From Tubiluchus corallicola (lineage: Eukaryota; Priapulida; Priapulimorpha; Priapulimorphida; Tubiluchidae), in assembly GCA_030141605.1 (NCBI GenBank), contig JAQGDQ010000189.1:355217-419216 (forward strand): DNA of 64,000 nt, in the 5' to 3' direction. Under the pieces are notes generated by a model. The model was given only the letters and a program-made list of their open reading frames with translations, was not told the DNA's origin and did not search any database. Position 1 is the stretch's first letter. Each line of letters opens with the position of its first letter. This document shows positions 35,270 through 47,900 of this stretch, piece after piece. Position numbers and translations under genes: made by a program.

Positions 35270-37204
35270 TGGGACAGTTGTTTGGTGTTTGTGAAAAGTC
35301 GTGACCCTGAAATGTACTGTTCTGTGACTTCATGTGGGTTGGTTTGTCGTTTTAAATGCATGTTGTTGTCTACTTTCTGTTGTTAGAGAGAAAAATCAAA
35401 ATTAATTGTTGAAATTTTGCAGCAGACTGGCAAAAGTTCAAATATCAGTTTTTGAAACCTAATCTTCTTAAGACAGAGTATGGGTGAGCACCCAACGTTC
35501 AAATCGAATTCGATTCGAATGGTTTTTTTTACTCCAAATTCGATTTGGTTGTAAAATTATAGATTCGAATAATTCAGCACTTTGGCCGCATCAATTTTTA
35601 CAATTAAACAGCGAGCAATTAGCGCAATTTAGCTGCAGTTTCCGTGCAAAATTTTAAATGAACTAATAACGCTTTTACTGCAGAGCAAAATCAAATAATA
35701 TGCAAGATCTTTTTAAGACCATTTTTTTACTAGTGGTTCGAAAATTCGAATTTAATTTGGATTCGAAATACTGAAATTTTGTTCGATTTGAATTCGAAAG
35801 TCACAAATTTGATTCTGATTCACTTTGAGGTAGAGAATGCCCACCCTACTAGACAGGCCACCAGTCAAAAAAACCACAGAAAATAATTCACTTCTTGTGC
35901 TGGAGATTGAATACAAAAAAACACAACAGAACGATATTAGACGCCATTTTATACATAACATGTATTATTATGATTATCCATTTTTACTAACACTTTCGAA
36001 ATTAAGTTTACAAAACAAAAAAGTAGCGAACATTTGTATAACATGAAATTTTATGTACATTTATTACCTTAACATCGTAATAGACAAATAATGACGATAT
36101 AGTTTTCGTATAACATGCACAAGTTAAGCCAGTTTGACAATTATACCAAATGTTATTATTACCACTGTAAAAGACTAGGGCTAATAAAGCTACACATACA
36201 TACATACATACATAAGGAGTATATAATATATATATATTCACTATTTCATATAATTACATAATAATTTTCAGTAACTGTATTGAACATTCTGCCGTAGAAG
36301 TGCCACTCCTACTAAAAGACTGTGGAATGCTCAGATATAATCAAAGGCTCAATTTAGAGCTGTCTAACAAGGTTTTCTGAATCAGTAGCCGAACAACCAA
36401 AAATCAAGGATCAGTTTGCCATAAATGTTCCAAAACACGAACTCAAATTTAAGCGAACTAAAACAGCGGGAATAAACCAAGTAAAAATGTATCTTACAGA
36501 TAACTAAGAAACAAGAAGTATTACGACGGTATAAATCAGGATGTGTGCAATTCGGCAGGTACTGAATGTACTCTCTTCTAGTCTCTTTTATACATATATT
36601 AAATTGTACATAAAAACTACATTAATAGACAAATCAGTACCCAAATTCATTACACGGTAGTATCCGGTAAACTGCAGTAAAGGACCCCACTATTACAATA
36701 GTGAACATGCATATATCATTAATAGATAATGTAGATAATAGTAAGTCTATCAAATCACAACAGTAGTACAACAAAGCACTGATATCACAAAGCCCCACGT
36801 CTGGTATTTCAGCCGGTACCGAGTGAACCAGAGAGGATTTGTGACGTCTTTGTACAACAACATCATGTCCGTCTGTTTAGCATGGGAAACTTCCACGGGA
36901 AGTTTGTATATTGTACTAAATATCAAGGCCGGGCAAATTTACAAGGACTATACGATCTAGCAAAGAGCACTTGTCAATCATTGCTACGGTTCTTTGTGTT
37001 AAGTATATAAGTTAAATGCTGCTCGCCAGTAGTATGTTACAAAAGATTTGCAGCAGTCCACGTCCACTCGAGCCCACCACTGTTATATATCACATATTAG
37101 TGTGTCCGTTACGTCACACAGCAGCTTAAGTTTTTTTACACTCGGTTAAGCCAGTTGATCACATTTACAACTGTACAAGCAGTCCGTCCGTCGCAAACCT
37201 ACTG
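35270..37204. other. ARID1 3' UTR and intergenic region
   Basis: Between the ARID1 stop codon and the 58-bp repeat. A minus-strand AATAAA (plus TTTATT) at 36060-36065 is the nearest canonical polyadenylation signal I saw, which would give a 3' UTR of about 1.1 kb. An AT-rich MITE lies at 35475-35852. Sequence at 36280-36510 looks like a decayed mobile-element reading frame but could not be assigned. Confidence 0.35.
35475..35852 (+). mobile_element. AT-rich MITE family C, copy 1
   Basis: Ends AGTATGGGTGAGCA and TGCCCACCCTACT are inverted. Flanked by AGACAG on both sides (probable 6-bp target duplication). The interior has TTCGAATTCGA-type words. Confidence 0.65.
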
Positions 37205-38947
37205 TCACGTCGGCATGTGGGTGATCTCGTACAAGACGTCGGATAGCAGAAGCGCCACCTGTTGGTCAAGTATCTGTGACATCACGAGATGCAGCAGTCT
37301 CTGCTGGTGCTTGACGAACAACGCTTTGTTGTCTGGAATATGCGACAATTGTACGAGCGTGTTCGCAGTCCGTCGCAACATGTCCAGACTTGTGCCCATG
37401 TATTCCGGATTGTCGCGTAGCGCGTTTATGCCGTGAGAGTTCGCAATCTGCAGCGCGTTCACTTCGAACTCTTCCAGAAAGTTGATCAGAGAGGGAATCG
37501 TACTATTCTGACATGCGATGGCACGCGCAGCAGGCGAGTCACTCTGCACTAGGTTGCTTAGCAACACCACCGACATCTCGCGCATCACCTGATCTTTCGT
37601 TTTCGCCAAGTTCGAAGACAGGAAACCAAAGAAGTCTTCTAATCTTGAAAATGGCGGCGTAGCCAAGAGCAAGTCGACATTTCGTTCCTGGATGCTCAGC
37701 TTGCTCAGTGTTTCTAACGCTAGACGCTGCGGCGAGAGAACAGAGTTGGCTGACATTTGAGGCAGTGGATCTTGCGAGTACGATGAAGGACACACGGCCA
37801 AGTGGAGCAAACCATTCAAGATGGGGAGCACGATCTCTTCCGGATGCCACATCAAATGCAATTTACCGGCTAGATTGGAAAATACTACCAGTGCATGTTC
37901 TCGGAGAATGTCTAAACAATCCCAGAACCACTCTGGGTCGGGCTCTAGACTTGTGCAGTACTGAGACAATTCTTCGTCCTCATCCCTTTCAAAATTGTGC
38001 TGTTTCGATGCGCGCTTGCCGTGCCGATGATGTATGGTCAAAAATCTACCTAAAATGTACAATAATCCCGGATGTTTCGACATTTCCGTGTCATTGTCTG
38101 GTATAAAGGAAAGGCTGCGGAAGATGTTCGCGATACACACACAGCGTCTCGCCGCGTGTTCCTGACCATCCGTCACGTTTAATAGTGACGGTAAATCCGG
38201 CCGATATGATTCGTCTTCTAATTTTTTGCACTGAACCGGAAGCCCAGAAGTAACTGCTTCATCACATTCACCGTTATCCTCGGTCATTTTATGTTTAAAC
38301 GAATTTGTTTCCTCTTTTCCTTCTACTTTTACGTTATTTTTAACAGGTGACTCACAGAGTTTCTCTACATCGTCTATCGTGTCGTTTTGTAGACTTGTAT
38401 CTGCTACGGTGTTTTTTGTGCGTTCGTTTGTGTTAGCTTTGTTACCTTCGTCGTTCTTTGCACAGCAGTTCTGCACTTCACTTTTCACACCAGATTTTTT
38501 ACTATCGGAGTCCGCACAGTTTGATTTGTTCACTTTTCTGCACTTTCGTCGTTCTAACGACGGATCCGGAGACGCACACGTTTCCTCCGCACCGACGATG
38601 ACCGTCTCTTCGCTCGTATTCAGTTTATCTGGCTTCACAATGACCTTCCGCCGTTTTGGCATGAAGCCATCAAAGTCATAGAAGTCGCTGAGAACGTGAT
38701 ACGACGTGTCTGCTCCGCCGTATAACCAATGCGATTTGCCACTTTCAAAGCCTTCCCAACAGTCCCAGTCTTTGAGATCATCAGTCAGGCATTCTCCGCA
38801 ATCGGGTTCGATCTTTACGACCCGGCCTTGCCTTGTTACTGTTGTGTAGTTCTTGCCCTTAAGTATGGCTTTGCTCTGATCGTCATTTTTCCTATCCACA
38901 ATGTTCTTCTCCAGCTTTGCAACTTTTTCATATCCAACTTCCAAATC
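37205..38947 (-). CDS. ARID1: ARID1 last coding exon: acidic linker and BAF250_C domain
   Basis: A 1743-bp terminal exon of 580 codons and a stop, entered in phase 0 from a ttttttatggcag acceptor. Residues 1-95 of the exon match the human IGGGDTTEHI region (GGADTSYHV here). Residues 96-250 are a charged, poorly conserved K/E/N-rich linker. From LPSLL (252-256) onward the BAF250_C fold is clear: [77 protein letters not shown] and [14 protein letters not shown]. The exon ends EITHMPT-stop. In-frame ATGs upstream of 38947 are intronic. Confidence 0.97.
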   Translation of the reverse strand, partial: DLEVGYEKVAKLEKNIVDRKNDDQSKAILKGKNYTTVTRQGRVVKIEPDCGECLTDDLKDWDCWEGFESGKSHWLYGGADTSYHVLSDFYDFDGFMPKRRKVIVKPDKLNTSEETVIVGAEETCASPDPSLERRKCRKVNKSNCADSDSKKSGVKSEVQNCCAKNDEGNKANTNERTKNTVADTSLQNDTIDDVEKLCESPVKNNVKVEGKEETNSFKHKMTEDNGECDEAVTSGLPVQCKKLEDESYRPDLPSLLNVTDGQEHAARRCVCIANIFRSLSFIPDNDTEMSKHPGLLYILGRFLTIHHRHGKRASKQHNFERDEDEELSQYCTSLEPDPEWFWDCLDILREHALVVFSNLAGKLHLMWHPEEIVLPILNGLLHLAVCPSSYSQDPLPQMSANSVLSPQRLALETLSKLSIQERNVDLLLATPPFSRLEDFFGFLSSNLAKTKDQVMREMSVVLLSNLVQSDSPAARAIACQNSTIPSLINFLEEFEVNALQIANSHGINALRDNPEYMGTSLDMLRRTANTLVQLSHIPDNKALFVKHQQRLLHLVMSQILDQQVALLLSDVLYEITHMPT

Positions 38948-41900
38948 CTGCCATAAAAAACAACATTTAGACAAAACTGTTAAAGGAAAACTGGATCAAA
39001 TGTTACACTATAGTTCAACATAACCTGACCTATTAAATATTGAAAGAGAGCATTCCTTTTTTTTCCAAGAATAAAAAATTATTACCACAGAAACGTAATT
39101 TTGCATACGCGTCACTAGTTCTTTACCGTTACACGTATTTTACAATTTACTAACTACTAGTGGCTGCACATGTATGAAATGTGTTGCAAAAAACAGGTAC
39201 TGTACCTCTTAGTTCACAAGTGCTCAGTTGGGATGTAGTACACATATTTGAAAGATGGTGAGTGCGCATAGCGGCAAACTTGAAATTTTAATTTTAGACT
39301 TAAAATTCACCGAGTTTTTGTGTACAGTAGCGCTATACTTCAATTTCGCAGGCATGTGCAGCAAGCTCATGGAATGTACTGAAAATAATGCTCAGTTGTG
39401 AGGTCATCACTAATTGAGTTCGCCTGCCGTTAAATAAGTTTTCATCTAAGAATAGAAACGGTTTGTCATTAATACAGCTGTTAAACTGTCAACTGTTTAA
39501 TGTACTTCAAAATGGGGTAGGAAATGAAAAATCATTCTGTTTTATTTTAAGACCAAAACACAGAAAATTAAAATTCATAATCATTTTCTGAAAAGAAGCG
39601 AATTCATGAATTAGTTTCGCATTTTTACTACTGTATTACTGCGCTATTCTTAGGTTAACTACACTTACGTCAAACTGGTGAAATATTCTAATCAGAACGG
39701 CTCTCCAGTGGTCCAGCAAAACTTCCACGAGTCCGGGTAAATGGTGTAAGCTAAAGTAAGTGACGGTGCTGTCATCAAACAGTAATATGGACAGTGTGTC
39801 CAACGCCCACGTACTCTCAGCGATCTGTCCCGATTTAAGCGCCATCATGAGCCGCCAAGCCTCGACAGGTCCTAAAAGATTAAGTTATTTTGCATGAAAA
39901 AACAACGCAGGGTTCCCACAGAATTTTAAAATAAATTTCCCTGAATTTTCCCTGACCAAATATTGATTTTCCATGACCAAGATAAGCAGAAATTGCATTA
40001 CCAATATACATATTCAAACATTTTTGCGTATGGACATTCATACATAATAATAATAATGTGATATATAATGTGTCGGCACGGCTGCAGAGGTGCTAACGAA
40101 GTTACACTAATCACACTAAATAAACTTTCTTAATTCAATTATTATTTTTGGAACAGAAATCGAAACTGGGAGCCTATCATAGCAAAATTTCATTTGAACA
40201 CGAACTGCTGAAAAATATGTTTGGAAAACTATCGGTTTACGGTGATCATTTTTGCAACTCTTTCCAATTTCCCCGACTTTTCGCCCCATTTTCATCCAAT
40301 TCTTGACCAAATAATCTTTTTCCCTGACTTTCCAGGATAGGCTGTATTTTCAAGGATTTTTCCTAAACGCGGGAACCCTGAAATGCTTCGCGCATATTCT
40401 ACATTAATGTCATACAAAATTACAAACACTAAGCTTTAATGGCTTTTGCCACAGTAAATTTTAATGCTACTATAGTTACACTAACGTTACCATAGTTACA
40501 CTAACTTTACCATAGTTACCATAGCTACACTAACGTTACCATAGTTACACTAACTTTACCATAGTTACCATAGCTACACTAACTTTGCCATAGTAAATTT
40601 TGCAAGTTCAATTACCTAGATCACGTGACGTCACTCGTTTCCGCTTCACCAAAACCGGCTGCACAGATTCGACAGTTCCCGGTGGAAACATTTCTCTCGG
40701 AATTCTGGGATACGGTGGCATAGCGGCCATGTTAGCAGGATGCGGCTGAAATCATCAAGTATTTCGTGCAGAAAGGAAGTGACAAAGATTTTCTATGCAC
40801 AATGACACAGCAATAAAACAGGCTCTTGCTGGTATAGAATTTCAATAATGCTTCAAACACTAGTAAGACCACAATGGTAAAGTTTCAGCACTTAATGGAC
40901 AGTGGACAAGTATATGCAGTCATACAGTAACTGAATTGAAAGGCATAAGACTTTTCAGCAGACCTCTTCGGTGTCTACTTCTACAATTATACAGGGATGA
41001 GAATGACAAATTGCAAAAAACTCTGAAACAGGCCGGGGGTTTGGGGGCCACGTAGGCTCCCATGGGGCTGTGGGTTTAGGGGCCGCGTAGGCCCCATCGG
41101 GGCTCAAGGGGGGTGAAGTCCCCTTCGAGCCAGCAACAAATTGCAATTTTGTGACATAGAGAGCCTCTAACTGGACTTAAAATATCAATTACCTTGTTTC
41201 ATGCATAATTGAAAATACCCAACTATCAAGGATACACGATACCTAATTGTCTCAAAAACACCTAAGTATTGGCCGCAAAAACTGTCTGCAATTGACTCAA
41301 ATAACTCCGCACAATTGATTCTATATTTTTATACATAGAGATATACACGTGGTTACACTGATGTAAGTGATGTAAACAAAGTGACGCGCAAACTAGCGGT
41401 CAGCTTGTGAAATAATGTACTGGGTCCGTAAAAATTTCTTCAACGAATTTACGCGATTTACAAAAATGGCACTACTGGTTTTCTAAAAACTCGGAATTCC
41501 GCATATCCACGGAGAATTCTCATCATTGAATTATACCAAAATATTAGGTAAAAGCACAAAACTAAAATTACTGCTGATTACAAGAGTAGGCACCGAAGAG
41601 GCCTGTTGAAAAGTCTTATGCCTTTCAATTTAGTTACTGTATGACAACATATACTTGTGCACTCTGCGATAAATGCTGAAACTTTACCATCGTGGTCTTA
41701 GTAGTATTTAAAGCATTAAAGATACAAAAGAACTCAAATTTAGTCAACTTATGAAGCAAGGACGTACAATGAAATCATTCCGCTTTTTTGTAATCATTGG
41801 CATCTAATTAAAACCCTTTTGTTGCTAATACAATAGCATGCTATTTCTTTTACAAAAAAATTACAGTCTAATATTTTTAAAAACTAATTTACTAATTATT

Positions 41901-44900
41901 AATTTATTAATTTACTATTAATTTTATTATTATTATTATTATATATTATTATTAATTTTATTATTAATTTATTATTTTTAACAACCTAATACAACAGCAT
42001 GCTCTTTCTTTTATAAAAATATTACAATCTAATATTATTAAAAACTAATTTACTAAATTTAAGGAATTAGTGTTAAATTATGCTAACAGTTATATATGTT
42101 ATTTCACATTTCACATTAACTACAATGTGTGGTTATTATGAAGTTGAATGTCTGTAGATATGTTACTGTACTAATATCGCATTACCTGTTTTACTAACAT
42201 CTTTATCTTTGTAAACTGTATATTTTTATACGAAATAAACTCATAATAATAATAATAATAATAATAATAATTAAGTTTATACCTGCATTTTTAACGGCAT
42301 TCCGTAGCCAATCTTATCTCGAGGCGCCGGCGAAGACAGCTGAGCTTTTAGCTGGCTGTTGCTGCTACGAAATGAGGACATGTAGCTGCCTGGAGGACCT
42401 TGTCCGGGTGGATACTGACGCCAGTCTTGAGAGTAATCCGCATTCGGGTGTCCACCGTACTGATCTCGTGGCCAGCCTAAAAGTGACCAATGGTCAAAAT
42501 AACTACGCTGTACAAATCGAACATGTAGCTATAGAAAGTGCTAACTTGTCTCCCTGTTTTGCGATTTAGCTATAGCAAAATCTAGTGCTAACTTGTCTCG
42601 CTGTTTTGCAATTTAGCTACAGCAAAATCTAACACGTCGTCAGAATGCCAGCTTTTTTCCGGTGTATAAAGAGGTCAGGTTGCACTATTAAAGCTAAAAA
42701 GCATGGTAAGACTAACATTAACGAAGTGTGTCTAGATGTTTGCACAATTGCTGTAACATTCAGTCCCAGTGTTGTAAAATCAACACCACCAAATAATGGT
42801 TATCCGCTTTCTATAACAACAAGCAACATCCACAATTACGTAAATCCGCATTAATTTAGCAGTAGACATACCTCCTCGAGGCATCGACTGCCCTTTCCCG
42901 TACATTCCAGGCTGCCACTGTCTGTTGTACGTATCCGAGTCACCAGGAGCGCGCTTTTCAAAGTCGGGGTGCCGTTTGGCATGCCCATATGTATCTCGTC
43001 GGCTCTGTAAAAAACAGACAGCTGCATTAAGAAACCGGAAACGTGCGAATGACGTAGCAGTGCTTGAACACATCCAGATGAAGACAACAAGGGTCAAGGG
43101 GTGAGGAGAGATAGTGGGACTTATACGGACATTACAGGAAAGCACGCATCTTGAATGCGGTCACTAATGAATTAACTAATAACGAAGGCGGCATCTGTCC
43201 ACCACTAGGTGTCTCTAGTGGCGGCTGACAATACTGCTGAGCTGTTGCATCACGTAGATAAACATTTATTATGTCTAGGTCTTGCAAAATGTCAAAAACA
43301 ATTTTTACTTGTTTGTTCTCCCACTGCTGACTTGTCAGTTTAAAGTGTCTTGGCAGTTTTGCAGTATTTTAAGTAGTGCAGAGCAAAGTTACTAGCGAGA
43401 ATCTAACCCATTAAATATTCCAGTGGCTTAACGCAGCGTGAAGCTAACGTGTTTGACACCTGGCACAGTGGGACGAGCCTGTTCCGAAGTTGACTAGCTG
43501 CGATCGTTGTTAATTAGGTGTTGCGCACAAAAACGGGAGGAAGTGAGAGAGGAAGAGGGGTGGGGAAGAGTTTGTGTATGTGGGCACCGTGATATCAAAC
43601 ACAGAGCATAATAAGCAGGCTTAGCAAAGCAAGGTTAACGTACGGGCGACTTGGCAAGATCTTAAGAGCAACAAGCATTGGGGATCAAAACCAAAATAAA
43701 ACTCTTCAAATCACCGGTAAAGTCGATGTCAATGTATGGAAGAGATGTGTGGAAGATGAAGAAGAAGCTATTCAAATCACCGGTAAAGTCGATGTCAACG
43801 TATGGAAGAGATGTGTGGAAGACGATGAAGACGAAGAAGAAGCTCGACGCATTCCAGGAGCAAGTAACTGATCAGGTGATTGTAAACAGGCTACAAATAA
43901 ATGAGTGACAAACTTCACAGATAGAATTGAATTCGACACGTCCAGCAACGAAAAGGTGAGAACGATTGAGACAGCAGTGGACTAGACACCATAAAGAGGA
44001 ACAATGAGAGGAAGACAAAGAACAGCAATGAGAAGGACAGCGGAAGCGGAGAAGAGATGTGTAGATGGAAGAGCTGGAGAGAGGTAAAGCAGTGGCAAAG
44101 AACAGGAGGGTTTGGAGAAGGAGTGTCGTGGCCTTATGCGCCTCAGGCGTGGAGAAAACGAAGTTCAAAATGAATAAGCATTAACAACAGTAAAAAACCA
44201 TTAAGCGACAGACACGATACACTGAACACAAATTACGTCACTCAAGAAAGTTCAAATGACCACACCGTGCAAGAAAAATCACAAGTTTTCTAATCTTCAA
44301 ACATACTCACCTGATAAGAGCCGGGGTAATTTGGATAACCTTCCGGGCGCATGGGATACCGGCTAGAAGGGTAGTCTCGATTGTGCACTGGCACTCCGTT
44401 GTCGTACCTACGGAAGCAAAAAGAGCCGTTTAGCTTCGTCGACGGTTTGATTAAACTGGAATGAAACTAATCATTCAAAACTCTGACGATTAACAAACGT
44501 ACCGTGGAAATTGTGAAAAAACAAGATAAGATAAGAAAAGATATTTGTTGGTGTCAAGCAATTTAATCTAGCATTCTATAATTATTTGTTTTCTTTTCGT
44601 ATTTTTACAAACATGCACTTCCTGAAAGTGTTTAAAACGAAGCCAGCCTTAGTCATGTGACCTAAGCTTTAGTAGTATACGCCACCTATCAATCACTCTT
44701 GTTTTTATACGTAGTTAGATTTTCTGTTGCCGCTATGCTGATCATGCCGTTTGGTGATACTTGCTTTGCTTTGTCTATTTTGTCACAATTTAATAGTCAC
44801 TAGTTGTATTTTCAAGCCAAAGTTGTCACCAGTAAATGTAAGTCACCATATACTTTAATAATTAGTTAATAGTTTATATTGGTTAGAATTGCTTCAAATG

Positions 44901-47900
44901 TCTAGAATCATAAAGTAATAATTTGTGTTTCGGTCTTCTTAAATCTAATTTTTTATTTTGTCTAAATAGTAATAACCTTTAGCATATTCTTAAGCACTTT
45001 TTGTGATCTGTCATTTAAATAAATTGCAGGTCTATCGCACAGTTCAATACTGATTTTTGCCGTTTCTTTGCCTGGACTGGGCACATCCACAATATTTATT
45101 CTGGATAACTTGACTGAGCAAAGCTTGTTTACAACTGACTGGTGCACTGTTTGCGAACAACATTCTGGGCTACTATAAAAAAATACCAAGAAACTTTGCA
45201 GCCAAAAAGACATTGATCGCAAACGCGTCAAGTTGCCTGCAAACTATCGATATATAATTGTTAAATACCTTAAGTTGAACGTTGCAAGTTCTGTAAATGG
45301 TAGTGAAAAACCACAATAACTTTTCGTAAATTTTACTAAAAAGTCAACTGCCGAGGTGTTCACGTGTTCAAATTACAGAGGCTTGAATTCTTCCATATCT
45401 AATCTGCTTGTAACATAATAGTGAAAACTAATAGTTATGACGTAAATGCTATGCATAGTGCGAATGAAATAGCCATCCTACCTTTGATTATCATACTGGT
45501 TGCCGTAACTAGGATACGATGATGGCTTGTTGACATTGATGAACCTGCCGTACTGATCACGGGAGTAGTTATCACTTGGTTTAGTAAGTGGAGCCTGTGG
45601 ACCACCTTGATCACCAGCTAAAAAAACATTAAACTGCTAGTTACAACAAGGTAAAAACTACAACAATGATGTACTATTACCACCTTCAAGTTTTAGTAAA
45701 TACATGACAAACATAATAATTTTAGCAGCATTACTAGAGGCTGAAGTTGCTATTACATCAGCTGACTCACACAGTAAATCAGCTTGGCGGAGGTTGACTT
45801 TTCAGCTGAGTTGGCTTAAAGAAAAAATGAGCTAAGTCAGCTAAAGCTACAAATTTTTGTTAAATAGTTTGTGTTGCTTATACACAGAGAAAAGCTGATG
45901 TACAAATTTAAATAATGCCTAAGAGATCAATTCTTTATTATGATAAAAAAGCAATGGATTTAATGCAAATATAATTTAAATTCAACTCTTGGCGAGGCTT
46001 ATCTTGATTACCGATGAATCGATACCAAAACGCCAAAATTACCCATAAGTGTGACTAATGTCGCCTGTTTGTGTATTTAATTTTGAATTGACCAGCTTTC
46101 TTGTTCAAAATTTCTAACGTTTAGTATCTCTGCCAGCACACGCACAATCTGACCGCGAATCAGCATTGCGTTTGCCATATTTCAACCAGTGATTTGCAGT
46201 GTCACGTGATTATCGCAAGAGCGAAGATCTTCGCAGCCGGCAAAAATGTCGGCTAACTCAACTCCCATCACTGAGCGGTTGGCGCGACTAAAGCTGAGTT
46301 TCTTATCGGCTGGGTCGACTGTGGAAACAAACCGGCTGGAGTTCAGTTGAAACGGCGCGGCTCTTGCCTCTATGGCTAATGCTACACGGCACGGCAAGTT
46401 ACAGAAAGTACATATTGTTACACTTACCATATGAAGACGTAGTGGATGTTTTCTGTCCCATCGCCGAATGTGCAAAAGAGCCTCTATTTTGCATCGAAGG
46501 AGGTCCCATGCTGGACATGGCTGAAGATGCATTGATACTTGATGAACTTGCTAATCCATTATCGAGCGATGGTATAGCAGCGCTTGCACCCGACGGGGTC
46601 CTAAATCGTTGCATACTTGGTGGATCATCAGCGAACGGATCCTGAACACAGATGCTTTCTTTAAGCGGAGTACTGCCTGCTATTGGTACCAAATTGTCCG
46701 GCACGGGCGACTGTGACTGGGAAACGTCTCTAGGAGAACCCGGTACGTTTGTAGGAGCCGATGGAGTAGAAGTGTTCGGTGACATGGCCCAATTCTGTCC
46801 CGCAGAAGCCGCACTTTCGGTTTGCGGCGCCGGAGACATGTTGGCTTGAGAAGACGGAACGTCTTCCAGTCCCGGCGGAATTTGCGGTGCGTTCGGTTGA
46901 GGATAATGAGCGGAAACCTGTTGGGATGACTGGCTGATGGTATTGCTTGACGGCACGTTTGTGGCAGACGAATGCGGAGTGCCGGACAGACTCGAGGGTG
47001 ACATGACCATTTGTGACACGTTTGTTGTGGGAATATTACCAACAGAAGTCGGCAGCCTCTCCGGCAGGGATGGTGACTGAGGAAGCATACCACCCATTGA
47101 TGAGGGAATACTCGGCTGCGCAGACATACTTGTGCTAGACGGTGGCATGGGCATAGCAGACGATGGCAGGTTAGCCATATTTGCTGCCGTATGAGACATG
47201 GACATACTAGAAGGTGGAATATTGACCATACTAGATGGCGGTACCTGAGGTACACCTGTGCGGGACATGTGCGACATGTCATTCACATCACCGTACGGCA
47301 TGCCAGTCGGCTGCTGATACTGAACCATACTGTTCTGCATGTGCTGACCTCTATCTGGATAACCCATACTTTGCATACGATCTGCCGGGTAGTTCATGGA
47401 ATTGGGAGGCGGATGCATTGTGCGACCATAGCTAAGATTACCGGGCATATTACGCTCGTAGCCCATACTATTACTAGGGGGCATGCCGCGATCTCCATAC
47501 GGTGGCATGACTTGCCTGTCGTAGCCCATTCCGCCAGGTGGCATCATGCTGTTACCCACGGCATTCATAGGCATGCCCATGCTATTGCTCATGTGCGGTT
47601 GACCTTGACCGTACATGTGCGGTTGGTTATAGTCCATAGCAGTTCCAGGCGGCGGGTACGGTCCGTAACCATCCATGCTTTGATTGCCGTACGGAAAGGA
47701 GTCTTGGGAGTTTGACGAGCCGGCTAGAAATAAAGAGTTAACGAGTTGAACTTACAGAGACACGGCAGCATTTTAAATGACAATAAAACAAAGAAAAGAT
47801 ACAGACAAGGAAGCCATTGTCCAGGAAGTGAACAGGTAAGAAGCCTTGTTTGAACTCTACTAAACGTCACGTTTCATTGGTGAGAACATTTACCAGATGT

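Noticed and set aside
38379-38956. Plus-strand ORFs over the last ARID1 exon
   Set aside because: Antisense shadows; the minus-strand frame has clear homology.
46652-47715. Antisense ORFs overlapping ARID1 exon j
   Set aside because: Shadows of the real coding exon on the minus strand.
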